Shown piece after piece: positions 1 to 5,765 of a DNA stretch of 5,813 bases (its first letter is position 1; each line of letters begins with the position of its first letter). This stretch comes from Conexibacter sp. Its GTDB lineage: Bacteria; Actinomycetota; Thermoleophilia; Solirubrobacterales; Solirubrobacteraceae. The notes below the pieces were generated by a model, which was not told the DNA's origin, searched no databases, and saw only the letters and a program-made list of their open reading frames with translations. The DNA is taken from NCBI GenBank assembly GCA_025964215.1, contig JAOPZG010000377.1, forward strand, positions 1-5,813, read 5' to 3'. Position numbers and translations under genes: made by a program.

Positions 1-1620
1 CAGCGCCTGCGGGACGGCCTCGGGCTCGACCTCGGCGCGGCCGCGCTGCGTGGAGCCGACCACGACCCAGCAGTAGCCGGCCTTCTCATAGGTGTCGACG
101 AGGCCCGGGTAGAGCGTCCGCTCGTAGTCCTCGATGTTGACGATGCGCCCCGGGCCGGGGATCTCCGAGCCGTCGTTGGCGATGTTCGAGCGGCTCGTCG
201 GGAACTTCACCCAGCGGTTGCCGTTGCTGGTCAACGGCGACGGGTGGCCGATGTCCTGCGCCCAGCCGTCGGGGACGACCGGCTCGACGACGATCTTCGT
301 CTTCGGCGGGACGTGCGCGACGAGCCACGCGCGCGTCATGTTGCGCGTGTCGTCGCGGGAGAGCACCTGGCCGATGTGCAGCGAGGCGATCAGCCCCTGG
401 CCGCAGAGCGCGGCGGTCCCGAGCACGAGCAGCGTCGGGACCAGGACCGGCCGGCGGCCCGCGACGATCCCGATGATGCGCAGCACCGCGTAGGCCGCCA
501 GCAGGCAGACCATCGGGAAGACCGGCATCAGCCAGCGGCCGAAGAAGCGCTCCTGCGTCCCCATGAAGAGCAGGAAGAGCAGCGGCGCCGGGACGAGCAC
601 GGCGGCGATCCGCCAGTTGTCGCGGCAGACGATCACCACGCCGGCGGCGGCCGCGATCGCCGGGACCCAGCCGAGGCCCCAGGTCAGCGTCCACAGGTAG
701 TAGGCGAGGCCGTTGTCCTCGGTCAGGCCGAGCTTGCCGAGCGCGTCGTCGGCGACCGAGGTCTGGTGCTGCAGGCCGTCCCGGAAGCCGGTGAAGTCGA
801 GCAACGCGTACGGGTTGGTCAGCGCGAAGAGCACGAGCGCGCAGAAGGCGCTGATGACCAGCCCGGCGACGATCGTCGAGACGCGCAGGCGCCGCCGGCC
901 GACGAGCCAGCCGCCGGCCGCGGCGACGATCGGCAGCAGGGCGATCCCGCCGGTGTACTTCGTCGCGCAGGCCAGTCCCACGCCCGCGCCGGCGAGCAGG
1001 AAGTCGACCAGCCGCCCCTGGCGGACGATCCCCGCCGTGCCGTAGAGCGCGAGGCAGATCGGCGCGAGCGTCGGGACGTCGTTGAGCGCCAGGTGGGAGT
1101 AGAAGACCGGCAGGAACGCGACGCCGAGCAGGCCGGCGGCGAGGAAGCCGACGCGGCGGTCGTTGAAGAGCTTGGCCCCGGCGAGGTAGAGCAGCCAGAC
1201 GGCGATCGTCCCGCACGCGGCCGCGACGACGCGCGCGACGAAGAAGACCTCGGTCGGGTCCGCGGCGTAGGACTTCGAGACGCCCGCGCGGCCGCCGAAC
1301 CAGACCGCGAAGACGCCGTGCAGCAGGTACGTGTAGGCCGGGGGATTGACGAAGTAGTGCGGGTTCCAGCCGTGGCCGAAGAGCCCGATCGCCTTGGGGA
1401 CGAAGTGCGCGTTCTCGTCCGCGTTGTAGGCGTAGGGCAGGCCCTGCTTCGCGCCCCACACGCGCAGGACGAAGCTCACGACGAGCAGCAGCGCCACGGC
1501 GGGCGCCCAGCGCAGCCCCGCCCGGCGGTCGGCGCGCCGGACCGCCGCGCGGGCGGCGTCCTCGCTCACCGGGGCGTCGTCATGGTCCTGCGCGCTCACG
1601 GCCTCCTCAACAGCGGACAT
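1..1620 (-). CDS. GT39/PMT-type membrane glycosyltransferase (C-terminus beyond window)
   Basis: I translated this frame by hand from ATG at 1620. It stays open for 540 codons to the window edge, so the C-terminus is missing. After a charged cytoplasmic N-terminus (residues 1-38) come about 11-12 hydrophobic segments up to about residue 413. The first outer loop carries YNADENAHF (65-73), whose acidic D67/E68 fit the catalytic Asp region of GT-C enzymes. Other family-like motifs are NPPAYTYLL (92-100), LALNDVPTLAP (177-187), ATKYTG (219-224) and GRWLMPVFP (361-369). Residues 421-540 look like a soluble extracytoplasmic tail beginning SRDDTRNMTRAWL. Known members move a sugar from a polyprenyl-phosphate donor to an acceptor outside the membrane; donor and acceptor here are unknown. 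The start overlaps the upstream gene by 14 bp and has no Shine-Dalgarno, suggesting coupled translation. GTG at 1599 is an alternative start, but its GGAGG (1602-1606) is only 2 nt away. Membership of the GT-C fold is firm; exact function is not. Confidence 0.88.
   Translation of the reverse strand, partial: MSAVEEAVSAQDHDDAPVSEDAARAAVRRADRRAGLRWAPAVALLLVVSFVLRVWGAKQGLPYAYNADENAHFVPKAIGLFGHGWNPHYFVNPPAYTYLLHGVFAVWFGGRAGVSKSYAADPTEVFFVARVVAAACGTIAVWLLYLAGAKLFNDRRVGFLAAGLLGVAFLPVFYSHLALNDVPTLAPICLALYGTAGIVRQGRLVDFLLAGAGVGLACATKYTGGIALLPIVAAAGGWLVGRRRLRVSTIVAGLVISAFCALVLFALTNPYALLDFTGFRDGLQHQTSVADDALGKLGLTEDNGLAYYLWTLTWGLGWVPAIAAAAGVVIVCRDNWRIAAVLVPAPLLFLLFMGTQERFFGRWLMPVFPMVCLLAAYAVLRIIGIVAGRRPVLVPTLLVLGTAALCGQGLIASLHIGQVLSRDDTRNMTRAWLVAHVPPKTKIVVEPVVPDGWAQDIGHPSPLTSNGNRWVKFPTSRSNIANDGSEIPGPGRIVNIEDYERTLYPGLVDTYEKAGYCWVVVGSTQRGRAEVEPEAVPQAL
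1607..1620 (-). other. 14-bp gene overlap, second to third operon gene
   Basis: The stop TGA (1609-1607) of the upstream gene lies downstream of the next gene's ATG (1620-1618). The sequence reads GCGTATGTCCGCTGTTGA, in which Ala-Tyr-Val-Arg-Cys-stop in one frame contains the ATG of the next. No Shine-Dalgarno stands before the ATG, which fits termination-reinitiation coupling of the two proteins. Confidence 0.75.
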
Positions 1621-3118
1621 ACGCGGCGTAGTAGTCGGTGAACGCGAGGCGGCGGTAGTCCGGCAGCGGGACGTTGTCGAACGGGTCGTCGGTGTCGGCG
1701 ACGAGCGCCTGGCGCAGGAGCGCGCCGCGGTCCACGACGAAGAGCGAGACGCCGCGCGTCACCTTCGCCTTGGCGTCCGGGTCGGCGCGCGCGAGCACCT
1801 GGCTCGCCGAGGCGCCGAGGATCCAGCGCGTGTCCGGGACGAGCTTGTGGTTCGGCGTCGAGACCGGCCCGCAGCGGCGCGCGGCCCGCACGGCGGGCTG
1901 GTCGAGGAGCGCGACGAGCGAGCGGTGCGAGTTGCCGCGCAGCCGCAGCTCGGCGTCGAAGTTGTGGAAGTTGACGCGCGTGGCGGTGAACGCGACGCCG
2001 TAGACGATGATCGCCAGCGACGCGAGGGCCCAGACCTTGCGGATCAGCAGGTCCTGGCGGAGCATCGTCCAGCCGCCGAGCGCCACCGCGGCGAAGACCA
2101 TCACCATCAACGTCGGGACGAGCAGGTAGCGGTCGATGACGCTCAGCCCGGCGACGCCGACGAGCACGAACGTCCCGGTCCCGATCAGCCACAGCGCGGT
2201 CGGCATGATCGCCCGCCGCGGCGCGAGCCAGACCGCGGCGACGAAGCCCGCGATGCCCGCGTAGAGGACCGGCGCCTTGGCCAGGTTGAGGAAGAACTTG
2301 CGCGTCGCGGTCGGGACCTCGGAGAGGCCCTTGGTCCGCCCCAGCTCCTCGGCCAGGCCGGTCGTGTGCTGGAGCGAGAAGAAGGGGTGGCCGGTGGCCG
2401 CGAAGTCGACGAGCACCCAGACGACGGGGCCGATCGCGGCCCACGTGGCGTAGCGCGCCCAGCGCTTGAGGCGGACCGCGCCGGTGGCATGGGCGGGTCC
2501 GAGCTCGCCGCTGCACATCCACAGGAAGTAGAGCCCGATGATGATCCACGCCTCGGGGCGCAGCAGGCCGGCGCAGGCGAGCAGGACCCAGACGACCCCG
2601 CCGCGGCGCGGCTTGCCGAGCTCCAGCGCGGCGGCCCAGACGACGAACGCGAGGTACGGGATGTCGATGTAGGCGCGCGCGGCGAGGAACGGGAAGTCGA
2701 AGCGCGTGCAGAGGATCCCGGCGGCGGCGAGGCCGACCAGCGGCGTGAAGGCCTGCCGCGCGAGCCGGTAGATCCCGGCGCAGAGCACGACGAACGACGC
2801 CTCGGTGAAGAACACCATGACGCGGTCGCCGTGGCGGCCGAGGATCGAGAGCGCCGCGCCGAAGAGGACGGCGAGCGGGTGCTCGGTCGGCGAGCGGTAC
2901 TCGTCGAAGCTCGGCAGGTGGCCGTGCAGGACCTCGCGGCCCCAGAGCAGCGAGTAGTAGCTGTCGTAGTTCGGATAGGTCGGGTAGAGCAGGAACCCGA
3001 CGAAGGTGGCGATCGCCAGCGCGAGCAGCGCGAGGGCCGGCCACGGCAGGCCGATCACGCGGCGCGCGAGGACGCGCGCCTGCCCGCCCCGCGGCGCCGC
3101 GGTCTCAGCAGGCGGCAT
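1607..3118 (-). CDS. GT-C-like multi-pass membrane glycosyltransferase, paralog of the gene at 3105-4583
   Basis: This gene encodes 503 residues from ATG at 3118. The frame is open to 3184, but that extension lies inside the preceding gene, and this ATG mirrors the junction downstream. About 10-11 membrane segments lie between residues 24 and 380. The first outer loop has YPTYPNYDS (45-53; D52 is a candidate catalytic Asp) and SPTEHPLAV (76-84). LLRPEAW (185-191) and SVIDRYL (326-332) follow in later loops. Residues about 381-503 form an extracytoplasmic tail with CGPV (416-419), PNHKLVPDTRW (422-432) and a final Cys503. The layout matches GT-C enzymes that use lipid-linked sugars, but I cannot name the sugar or acceptor. 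It shares its motifs, in order, with the next gene upstream, so the pair arose by duplication. No Shine-Dalgarno precedes the ATG; expression probably depends on coupling to the upstream gene. A non-enzymatic membrane role is less likely but not excluded. Confidence 0.87.
   Translation of the reverse strand: MPPAETAAPRGGQARVLARRVIGLPWPALALLALAIATFVGFLLYPTYPNYDSYYSLLWGREVLHGHLPSFDEYRSPTEHPLAVLFGAALSILGRHGDRVMVFFTEASFVVLCAGIYRLARQAFTPLVGLAAAGILCTRFDFPFLAARAYIDIPYLAFVVWAAALELGKPRRGGVVWVLLACAGLLRPEAWIIIGLYFLWMCSGELGPAHATGAVRLKRWARYATWAAIGPVVWVLVDFAATGHPFFSLQHTTGLAEELGRTKGLSEVPTATRKFFLNLAKAPVLYAGIAGFVAAVWLAPRRAIMPTALWLIGTGTFVLVGVAGLSVIDRYLLVPTLMVMVFAAVALGGWTMLRQDLLIRKVWALASLAIIVYGVAFTATRVNFHNFDAELRLRGNSHRSLVALLDQPAVRAARRCGPVSTPNHKLVPDTRWILGASASQVLARADPDAKAKVTRGVSLFVVDRGALLRQALVADTDDPFDNVPLPDYRRLAFTDYYAAYVRC
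3105..3118 (-). other. 14-bp gene overlap, first to second operon gene, same geometry as 1607-1620
   Basis: The sequence GCGTATGCCGCCTGCTGA encodes Ala-Tyr-Ala-Ala-Cys-stop of the first gene and contains the ATG (3118-3116) of the second. Length and relative frame of the overlap equal those of the next junction, and 14 of 18 bases match between the two. No Shine-Dalgarno precedes the ATG, so coupled translation is the likely arrangement. Confidence 0.75.
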
Positions 3119-4583
3119 ACGCGAGGAAGTGGGCACTGCGGTCGATGAGGCGGAGTCCTGGGCCGGGCACCTGGATCCGCGCATCGTCGCGCGAGCCGGG
3201 GACGAACGGCCCGTAGGTCGAGTTGGTGAGCATGGTCGCGCCGGTCACGAAGACCTGGACGCCCTTCTCGCGCTGGCCGAAGTCCGGCAGGCTGGAGCGG
3301 GCCAGGACCTCGTCGGCGCCGGCGTGGAGGACCCAGCGCGTGTCGGGGATCAGCTTGTGGTTGGGCACCGTGACGGGACCGCAGCGGTTGGCGAGCGCGA
3401 AGGCGGGCGTGGTGACGAGCTTCGCGAGCTCCTGGCGCAGCTCGCGGCGGGTGGTGAGCTCCTGGTCGATGTACCCAGGATGAAGATGCGTGGCCGTGAA
3501 CGCGGCGCCACCCAGCGCGACGACGATCGCGGCGGCGATCCAGGGCTTGCGGGCGCGGTGCGCGCGCGGCAGGACCGTGAAGCCGGCGATCGCGAAGCCG
3601 GCGAAGACGAGCAGGCCGAGCGCGGTGACCGCGAGGTAGCGGTCGATGACGCTCAGCCCCGCGGCGGCGATCAGGCCGAAGGTGAGCAGGCCGGAGGCGG
3701 TGAGCGCCAGCGCGACGGCCGCGCGGCGGCGGGCGAAGGCGAGCGCGAGGCCGACGCCGAGCAGCGCGCCGAGCAGGACCGGCCACTTCAGCGTCCCGTC
3801 GAGCGAGTGGATCGCGAACGACGGCGCCTCGGACGCGGGCTTCGTGCGCTGGAGGTCGTTGGCGAGCGAGCTCGTGTGGCGCAGGGAGAAGAGCGGGTCG
3901 CCGGTGGCGATCAGGTCGGTGAGGGCCCAGATCGCGGGCGCGATCGCGGCGATCAGCGTGGTCTTGACGCTCGGCCGGCACCAGAGCCAGTACGCGCCGA
4001 GCAGCAGCCACGCCTCCGGCCGCAGCAGGCCCGCGAGCACGAGCAGGACCCAGACGGCGCCGCCGCGGCGCGGCCTCTCGGTCTCCAGCGCGGCGGCCCA
4101 GGCGACCATCGCGAGGTACGGGACGTCGATGTAGCCCCGCGCGGCCAGGAACGCGTAGTCCAGGCGGCTCAGGACGAGCAGCGCCGCGATCAGGCCGACC
4201 CACGGCGTGAACGCCGCGCGGCCCAGCCGGTAGACGCCCGCGACCAGCACGCAGAAGGCGAGGACGGTGACGCCGAGCCAGATCCGCGGCGCCGCGTTGC
4301 CCAGCGGCGAGAGGATCGCGGCGAACGCGACGGCCAGCGGATGCTCGGTCGGCGTCCGGTAGGCGTCGAAGGACGGCAGCGCGCCGTCGAGCAGCTCCCG
4401 GCCCCAGATCAGCGAGTAGGCCGAGTCGTAGTTCGGATAGGTGGGGTACACCAGGTACCCGATGGCCGCTCCGAGGCAGAGCAGCGCGAATCCCGAACGC
4501 GCCCACACGCGTTCCGGCACGGCGCGCAGCCGCGCGAACGGGCCGGGCTCGCGGCGCGGCGAGGTGAGCGTCGCGCTCTCCAT
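3105..4583 (-). CDS. GT-C-like multi-pass membrane glycosyltransferase, first gene of the minus-strand operon
   Basis: This gene encodes 492 residues from ATG at 4583. The frame runs open to 5096, but that extension is antisense to the GT2 gene and is arginine-rich and non-membrane in character, so I reject it. Membrane segments (about 10-11) begin at residues 30-47. Conserved loop motifs are YPTYPNYDS (46-54; D53 candidate catalytic Asp), TPTEHPLAV (77-85), LLRPEAW (186-192) and SVIDRYL (311-317). The tail from about 366 has CGPV (401-404), PNHKLIPDTRW (407-417), DEVLARS (424-430) and terminal Cys492. This order matches its neighbour at 1607-3118, with good identity in loops and tail. It is inferred to transfer a sugar from a polyprenyl-linked donor on the outer membrane face; acceptor unknown. 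It leads the operon and is divergent from the GT2 gene across a 135-bp gap. No clear Shine-Dalgarno lies before the ATG, so the mRNA may start close to it or use another initiation mode. Confidence 0.88.
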   Translation of the reverse strand: MESATLTSPRREPGPFARLRAVPERVWARSGFALLCLGAAIGYLVYPTYPNYDSAYSLIWGRELLDGALPSFDAYRTPTEHPLAVAFAAILSPLGNAAPRIWLGVTVLAFCVLVAGVYRLGRAAFTPWVGLIAALLVLSRLDYAFLAARGYIDVPYLAMVAWAAALETERPRRGGAVWVLLVLAGLLRPEAWLLLGAYWLWCRPSVKTTLIAAIAPAIWALTDLIATGDPLFSLRHTSSLANDLQRTKPASEAPSFAIHSLDGTLKWPVLLGALLGVGLALAFARRRAAVALALTASGLLTFGLIAAAGLSVIDRYLAVTALGLLVFAGFAIAGFTVLPRAHRARKPWIAAAIVVALGGAAFTATHLHPGYIDQELTTRRELRQELAKLVTTPAFALANRCGPVTVPNHKLIPDTRWVLHAGADEVLARSSLPDFGQREKGVQVFVTGATMLTNSTYGPFVPGSRDDARIQVPGPGLRLIDRSAHFLAYAAC

Positions 4584-4611
4584 ACGGGGTCGAGGTCCAG
4601 TGGCCCGGGTT

Positions 4612-4619
4612 AGGAGGTG
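4612..4619 (+). promoter_or_regulatory. Strong Shine-Dalgarno-like sequence not positioned for any main gene
   Basis: AGGAGGTG is an eight-base match to the complement of the 16S rRNA 3' end. It lies 99 bases before the GT2 ATG (4719), too far to serve it directly, but GTG at 4624 is 6 nt after GGAGG, a normal spacing. It is the only strong ribosome binding site I see in the window, as the main genes lack one. Chance is possible. Confidence 0.4.
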
Positions 4620-4623
4620 TTGC

Positions 4624-4722
4624 GTGCGACGACGAACGTCCCGAACCTCTGAGATACTGGGCTCGCGAGTGTACGGCACGCGCTCCCCCTCCCGCGTGCC
4701 CTCACCTCCCCACTTCCCATGA
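4624..4722 (+). CDS. Possible 32-residue leader ORF overlapping the GT2 start
   Basis: From GTG at 4624 a frame of 32 residues runs to TGA at 4720-4722, ending in an ATGA overlap with the GT2 start codon at 4719. Its start follows AGGAGGTG (4612-4619) at good spacing, whereas the GT2 ATG itself is preceded only by a C-rich stretch. The peptide begins MRRRTSRTSEIL and ends in a Pro/Ser-rich VPSPPHFP; it is basic, has no membrane segment and resembles nothing I recognise. If translated, its main role would be to deliver ribosomes to the GT2 start by coupling. Against it: the frame has no stop back to about 4441, as GC-rich DNA often allows, and the candidate -10 at 4653-4658 would lie inside it, so a transcript from there would lack its start. 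Confidence 0.3.
   Translation: MRRRTSRTSEILGSRVYGTRSPSRVPSPPHFP
4650..4658 (+). promoter_or_regulatory. Candidate extended -10 for the GT2 gene
   Basis: TGAGATACT reads as a TGn extension plus the hexamer GATACT, which matches TATAAT at four of six positions. A start of transcription around 4664-4666 would give a leader of about 54 nt before the GT2 ATG. No good -35 sits at 16-18 nt. In GC-rich DNA such a match can be chance, so this is only a candidate. Confidence 0.3.
4668..4673 (-). promoter_or_regulatory. Candidate -10 hexamer for the minus-strand GT-C operon
   Basis: On the minus strand the sequence is TACACT, matching TATAAT at four of six positions including the key TAnnnT bases. It would place a transcript start near 4661 and a leader of roughly 78 nt before the ATG at 4583. 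No recognisable -35 lies upstream. It nearly abuts the plus-strand -10 candidate, so the two promoters would compete for space. Confidence 0.22.
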
Positions 4723-5765
4723 AGCTCATCATCCAGATTCCCTGCCTCAACGAGGAGGAGACCCTGCCGGCGACGCTGGCGGACCTCCCCCGTGAGATCC
4801 CGGGCTTCGACGCGCTCGAGTGGCTGGTCATCGACGACGGGTCGACTGACCGCACGATCGAGGTGGCGCGCGCGAACGGCGTGCACCACATCGTCAAGCT
4901 CACGAACAACAAGGGCCTCGCGGCCGCGTTCCAGGCGGGCCTGGACGCATCGCTGAAGCTGGGCGCCGACGTCGTGGTCAACACCGACGCCGACAACCAG
5001 TACAGCGGCCACGACATCCCGAAGCTCGTCGCGCCGATCCTGGCCGGCAGCGCCGACATGGTCGTCGGCGACCGCGAGACGGACTCGATCGAGCACTTCT
5101 CGCCGCTGAAGAAGCGGTTGCAGAAGGCGGGCTCGTGGGTCGTCCGGCAGGCGTCGGACACCGACGTCCCGGACACGACCTCCGGCTTCCGCGCGTACAA
5201 CCGCGAGGCCGCGATCCAGATGGCGGTCGTCTCGAAGTACACGAACACGCTCGAGACGATCATCCAGGCCGGCAAGCTCCTAGTCGCCACCGACCACGTC
5301 GCGATCGGGACCAACCCGAAGACGCGCGAGTCGCGGCTCTTCCCGTCGATGAGCTCGTACGTCCGGCGCAACGCCGTGGCGATCGCGCGCATCTACACGC
5401 AGTACGAGCCGCTGAAGGTCTTCACCTACATGGCGACCTTCCTGTTCGTCCTGGCGCTGGTCCCGTTCGTGCGGTTCGTCGTCGCCTACATCGACGGCGA
5501 GGGCGCCGGCCACGTGCAGTCCCTGATCTTTGGCGCGGTGCTGTTCAACGCCGCCGTGGTCGTCGGGACGCTCGGCATCATCGGCGACCTGCTCTACAGC
5601 CAGCGCATCATGTCCCAGCGGATCTTCGAGCGCGTGCGCCGCATCGAGCTGCAGCTCAAGGTCCCGCCGTCCCACTACGAGCCCGGCGCGACCGAGACCG
5701 GTCAGCCGGCCACGACCGGCGCCCAGGCCGGCCGCACCGAGGAACGAGAGGCTCTCAAGCTATGA
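4719..5765 (+). CDS. GT2 family polyprenyl-phosphate sugar synthase-like glycosyltransferase (DPM1/GtrB type)
   Basis: This gene encodes 348 residues. A GT-A fold domain occupies residues 1 to about 210: IPCLNEEETLP (7-17), VIDDGSTDRT (37-46) binding the nucleotide-sugar, the metal-binding D90-A-D92 in VNTDADNQYS, VVGDRE (115-120), and SGFRAY (155-160), typical of dolichol/polyprenyl-phosphate sugar synthases. Two hydrophobic segments follow (about 233-257 and 267-293), then a basic amphipathic stretch and a low-complexity Thr/Ala/Gly tail. This resembles GtrB-like enzymes that move a sugar from a nucleotide donor to polyprenyl phosphate at the cytoplasmic face. Such a product is the usual donor for GT-C enzymes, three of which are encoded divergently next door. 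The ATG at 4719 is chosen because the conserved core begins immediately after it; there is no Shine-Dalgarno. The stop overlaps the next gene by ATGA. Which sugar it uses cannot be read from the sequence; a flippase-coupled or glycan-elongating role is an alternative. Confidence 0.92.
   Translation: MKLIIQIPCLNEEETLPATLADLPREIPGFDALEWLVIDDGSTDRTIEVARANGVHHIVKLTNNKGLAAAFQAGLDASLKLGADVVVNTDADNQYSGHDIPKLVAPILAGSADMVVGDRETDSIEHFSPLKKRLQKAGSWVVRQASDTDVPDTTSGFRAYNREAAIQMAVVSKYTNTLETIIQAGKLLVATDHVAIGTNPKTRESRLFPSMSSYVRRNAVAIARIYTQYEPLKVFTYMATFLFVLALVPFVRFVVAYIDGEGAGHVQSLIFGAVLFNAAVVVGTLGIIGDLLYSQRIMSQRIFERVRRIELQLKVPPSHYEPGATETGQPATTGAQAGRTEEREALKL
5746..5751 (+). promoter_or_regulatory. Weak ribosome binding site candidate for the gene starting at 5762
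   Basis: GAGAGG ends 10 nt before the ATG at 5762. It is a partial Shine-Dalgarno at slightly long spacing, within the end of the GT2 coding sequence. Coupling through the ATGA overlap may matter more than this site. Confidence 0.3.

Larger units (their letters stand above)
4584..4718. promoter_or_regulatory. Divergent intergenic control region between the GT-C operon and the GT2 gene
   Basis: These 135 bp separate two gene starts that point away from each other, so promoters for both directions should lie here or just inside the flanking genes. I see a candidate extended -10 on the plus strand, a weak -10-like hexamer on the minus strand, a perfect 8-bp palindrome CTCGCGAG (4662-4669) between them, and a strong Shine-Dalgarno-like AGGAGGTG (4612-4619). 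No convincing -35 box and no terminator hairpin with a T tract are visible. Confidence 0.6.

Noticed and set aside
86..1459. Long arginine-rich minus-strand frame within the first gene
   Set aside because: It is out of frame with the membrane-protein reading 1620 to 1, which shows GT39 motifs and hydrophobic segments. The Arg/Ala/Pro-rich composition is typical of shadow frames in GC-rich DNA.
1847..3148. 433-codon plus-strand frame antisense to the second GT-C gene
   Set aside because: It is rich in Arg, Glu, Asp and Ala with no domain signature, and opposite a gene with clear paralog motifs. It looks like a shadow of the third-position GC bias.
3006..4613. 535-codon plus-strand frame antisense to the first GT-C gene
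   Set aside because: It has the same charged low-complexity composition. It even repeats patterns of the other antisense frame, because the sense genes are paralogs, so the similarity is inherited from them.
4612..4619. CACCTCCT on the minus strand as a 16S rRNA 3'-end remnant or anti-Shine-Dalgarno element in the GT-C operon leader
   Set aside because: Only eight bases match and the flanks do not resemble 16S rRNA. The plus-strand Shine-Dalgarno reading explains it more simply.
4681..4718. C-rich stretch before the GT2 start as a terminator or structured riboswitch
   Set aside because: There is no complementary G-rich arm nearby, no T tract and no known riboswitch core, so it is most likely just an unstructured leader.
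4584..5096. N-terminal extension of the 3105-4583 gene across the intergenic gap into the GT2 gene
   Set aside because: It is antisense to the conserved GT2 catalytic domain, polar and arginine-rich, and has no counterpart in the paralog, whose similarity begins just after the ATG-proximal region.
4610..5392. 260-codon minus-strand frame antisense to the GT2 gene
   Set aside because: It is fully opposite conserved GT2 motifs, with no recognisable domain and no ribosome binding site.
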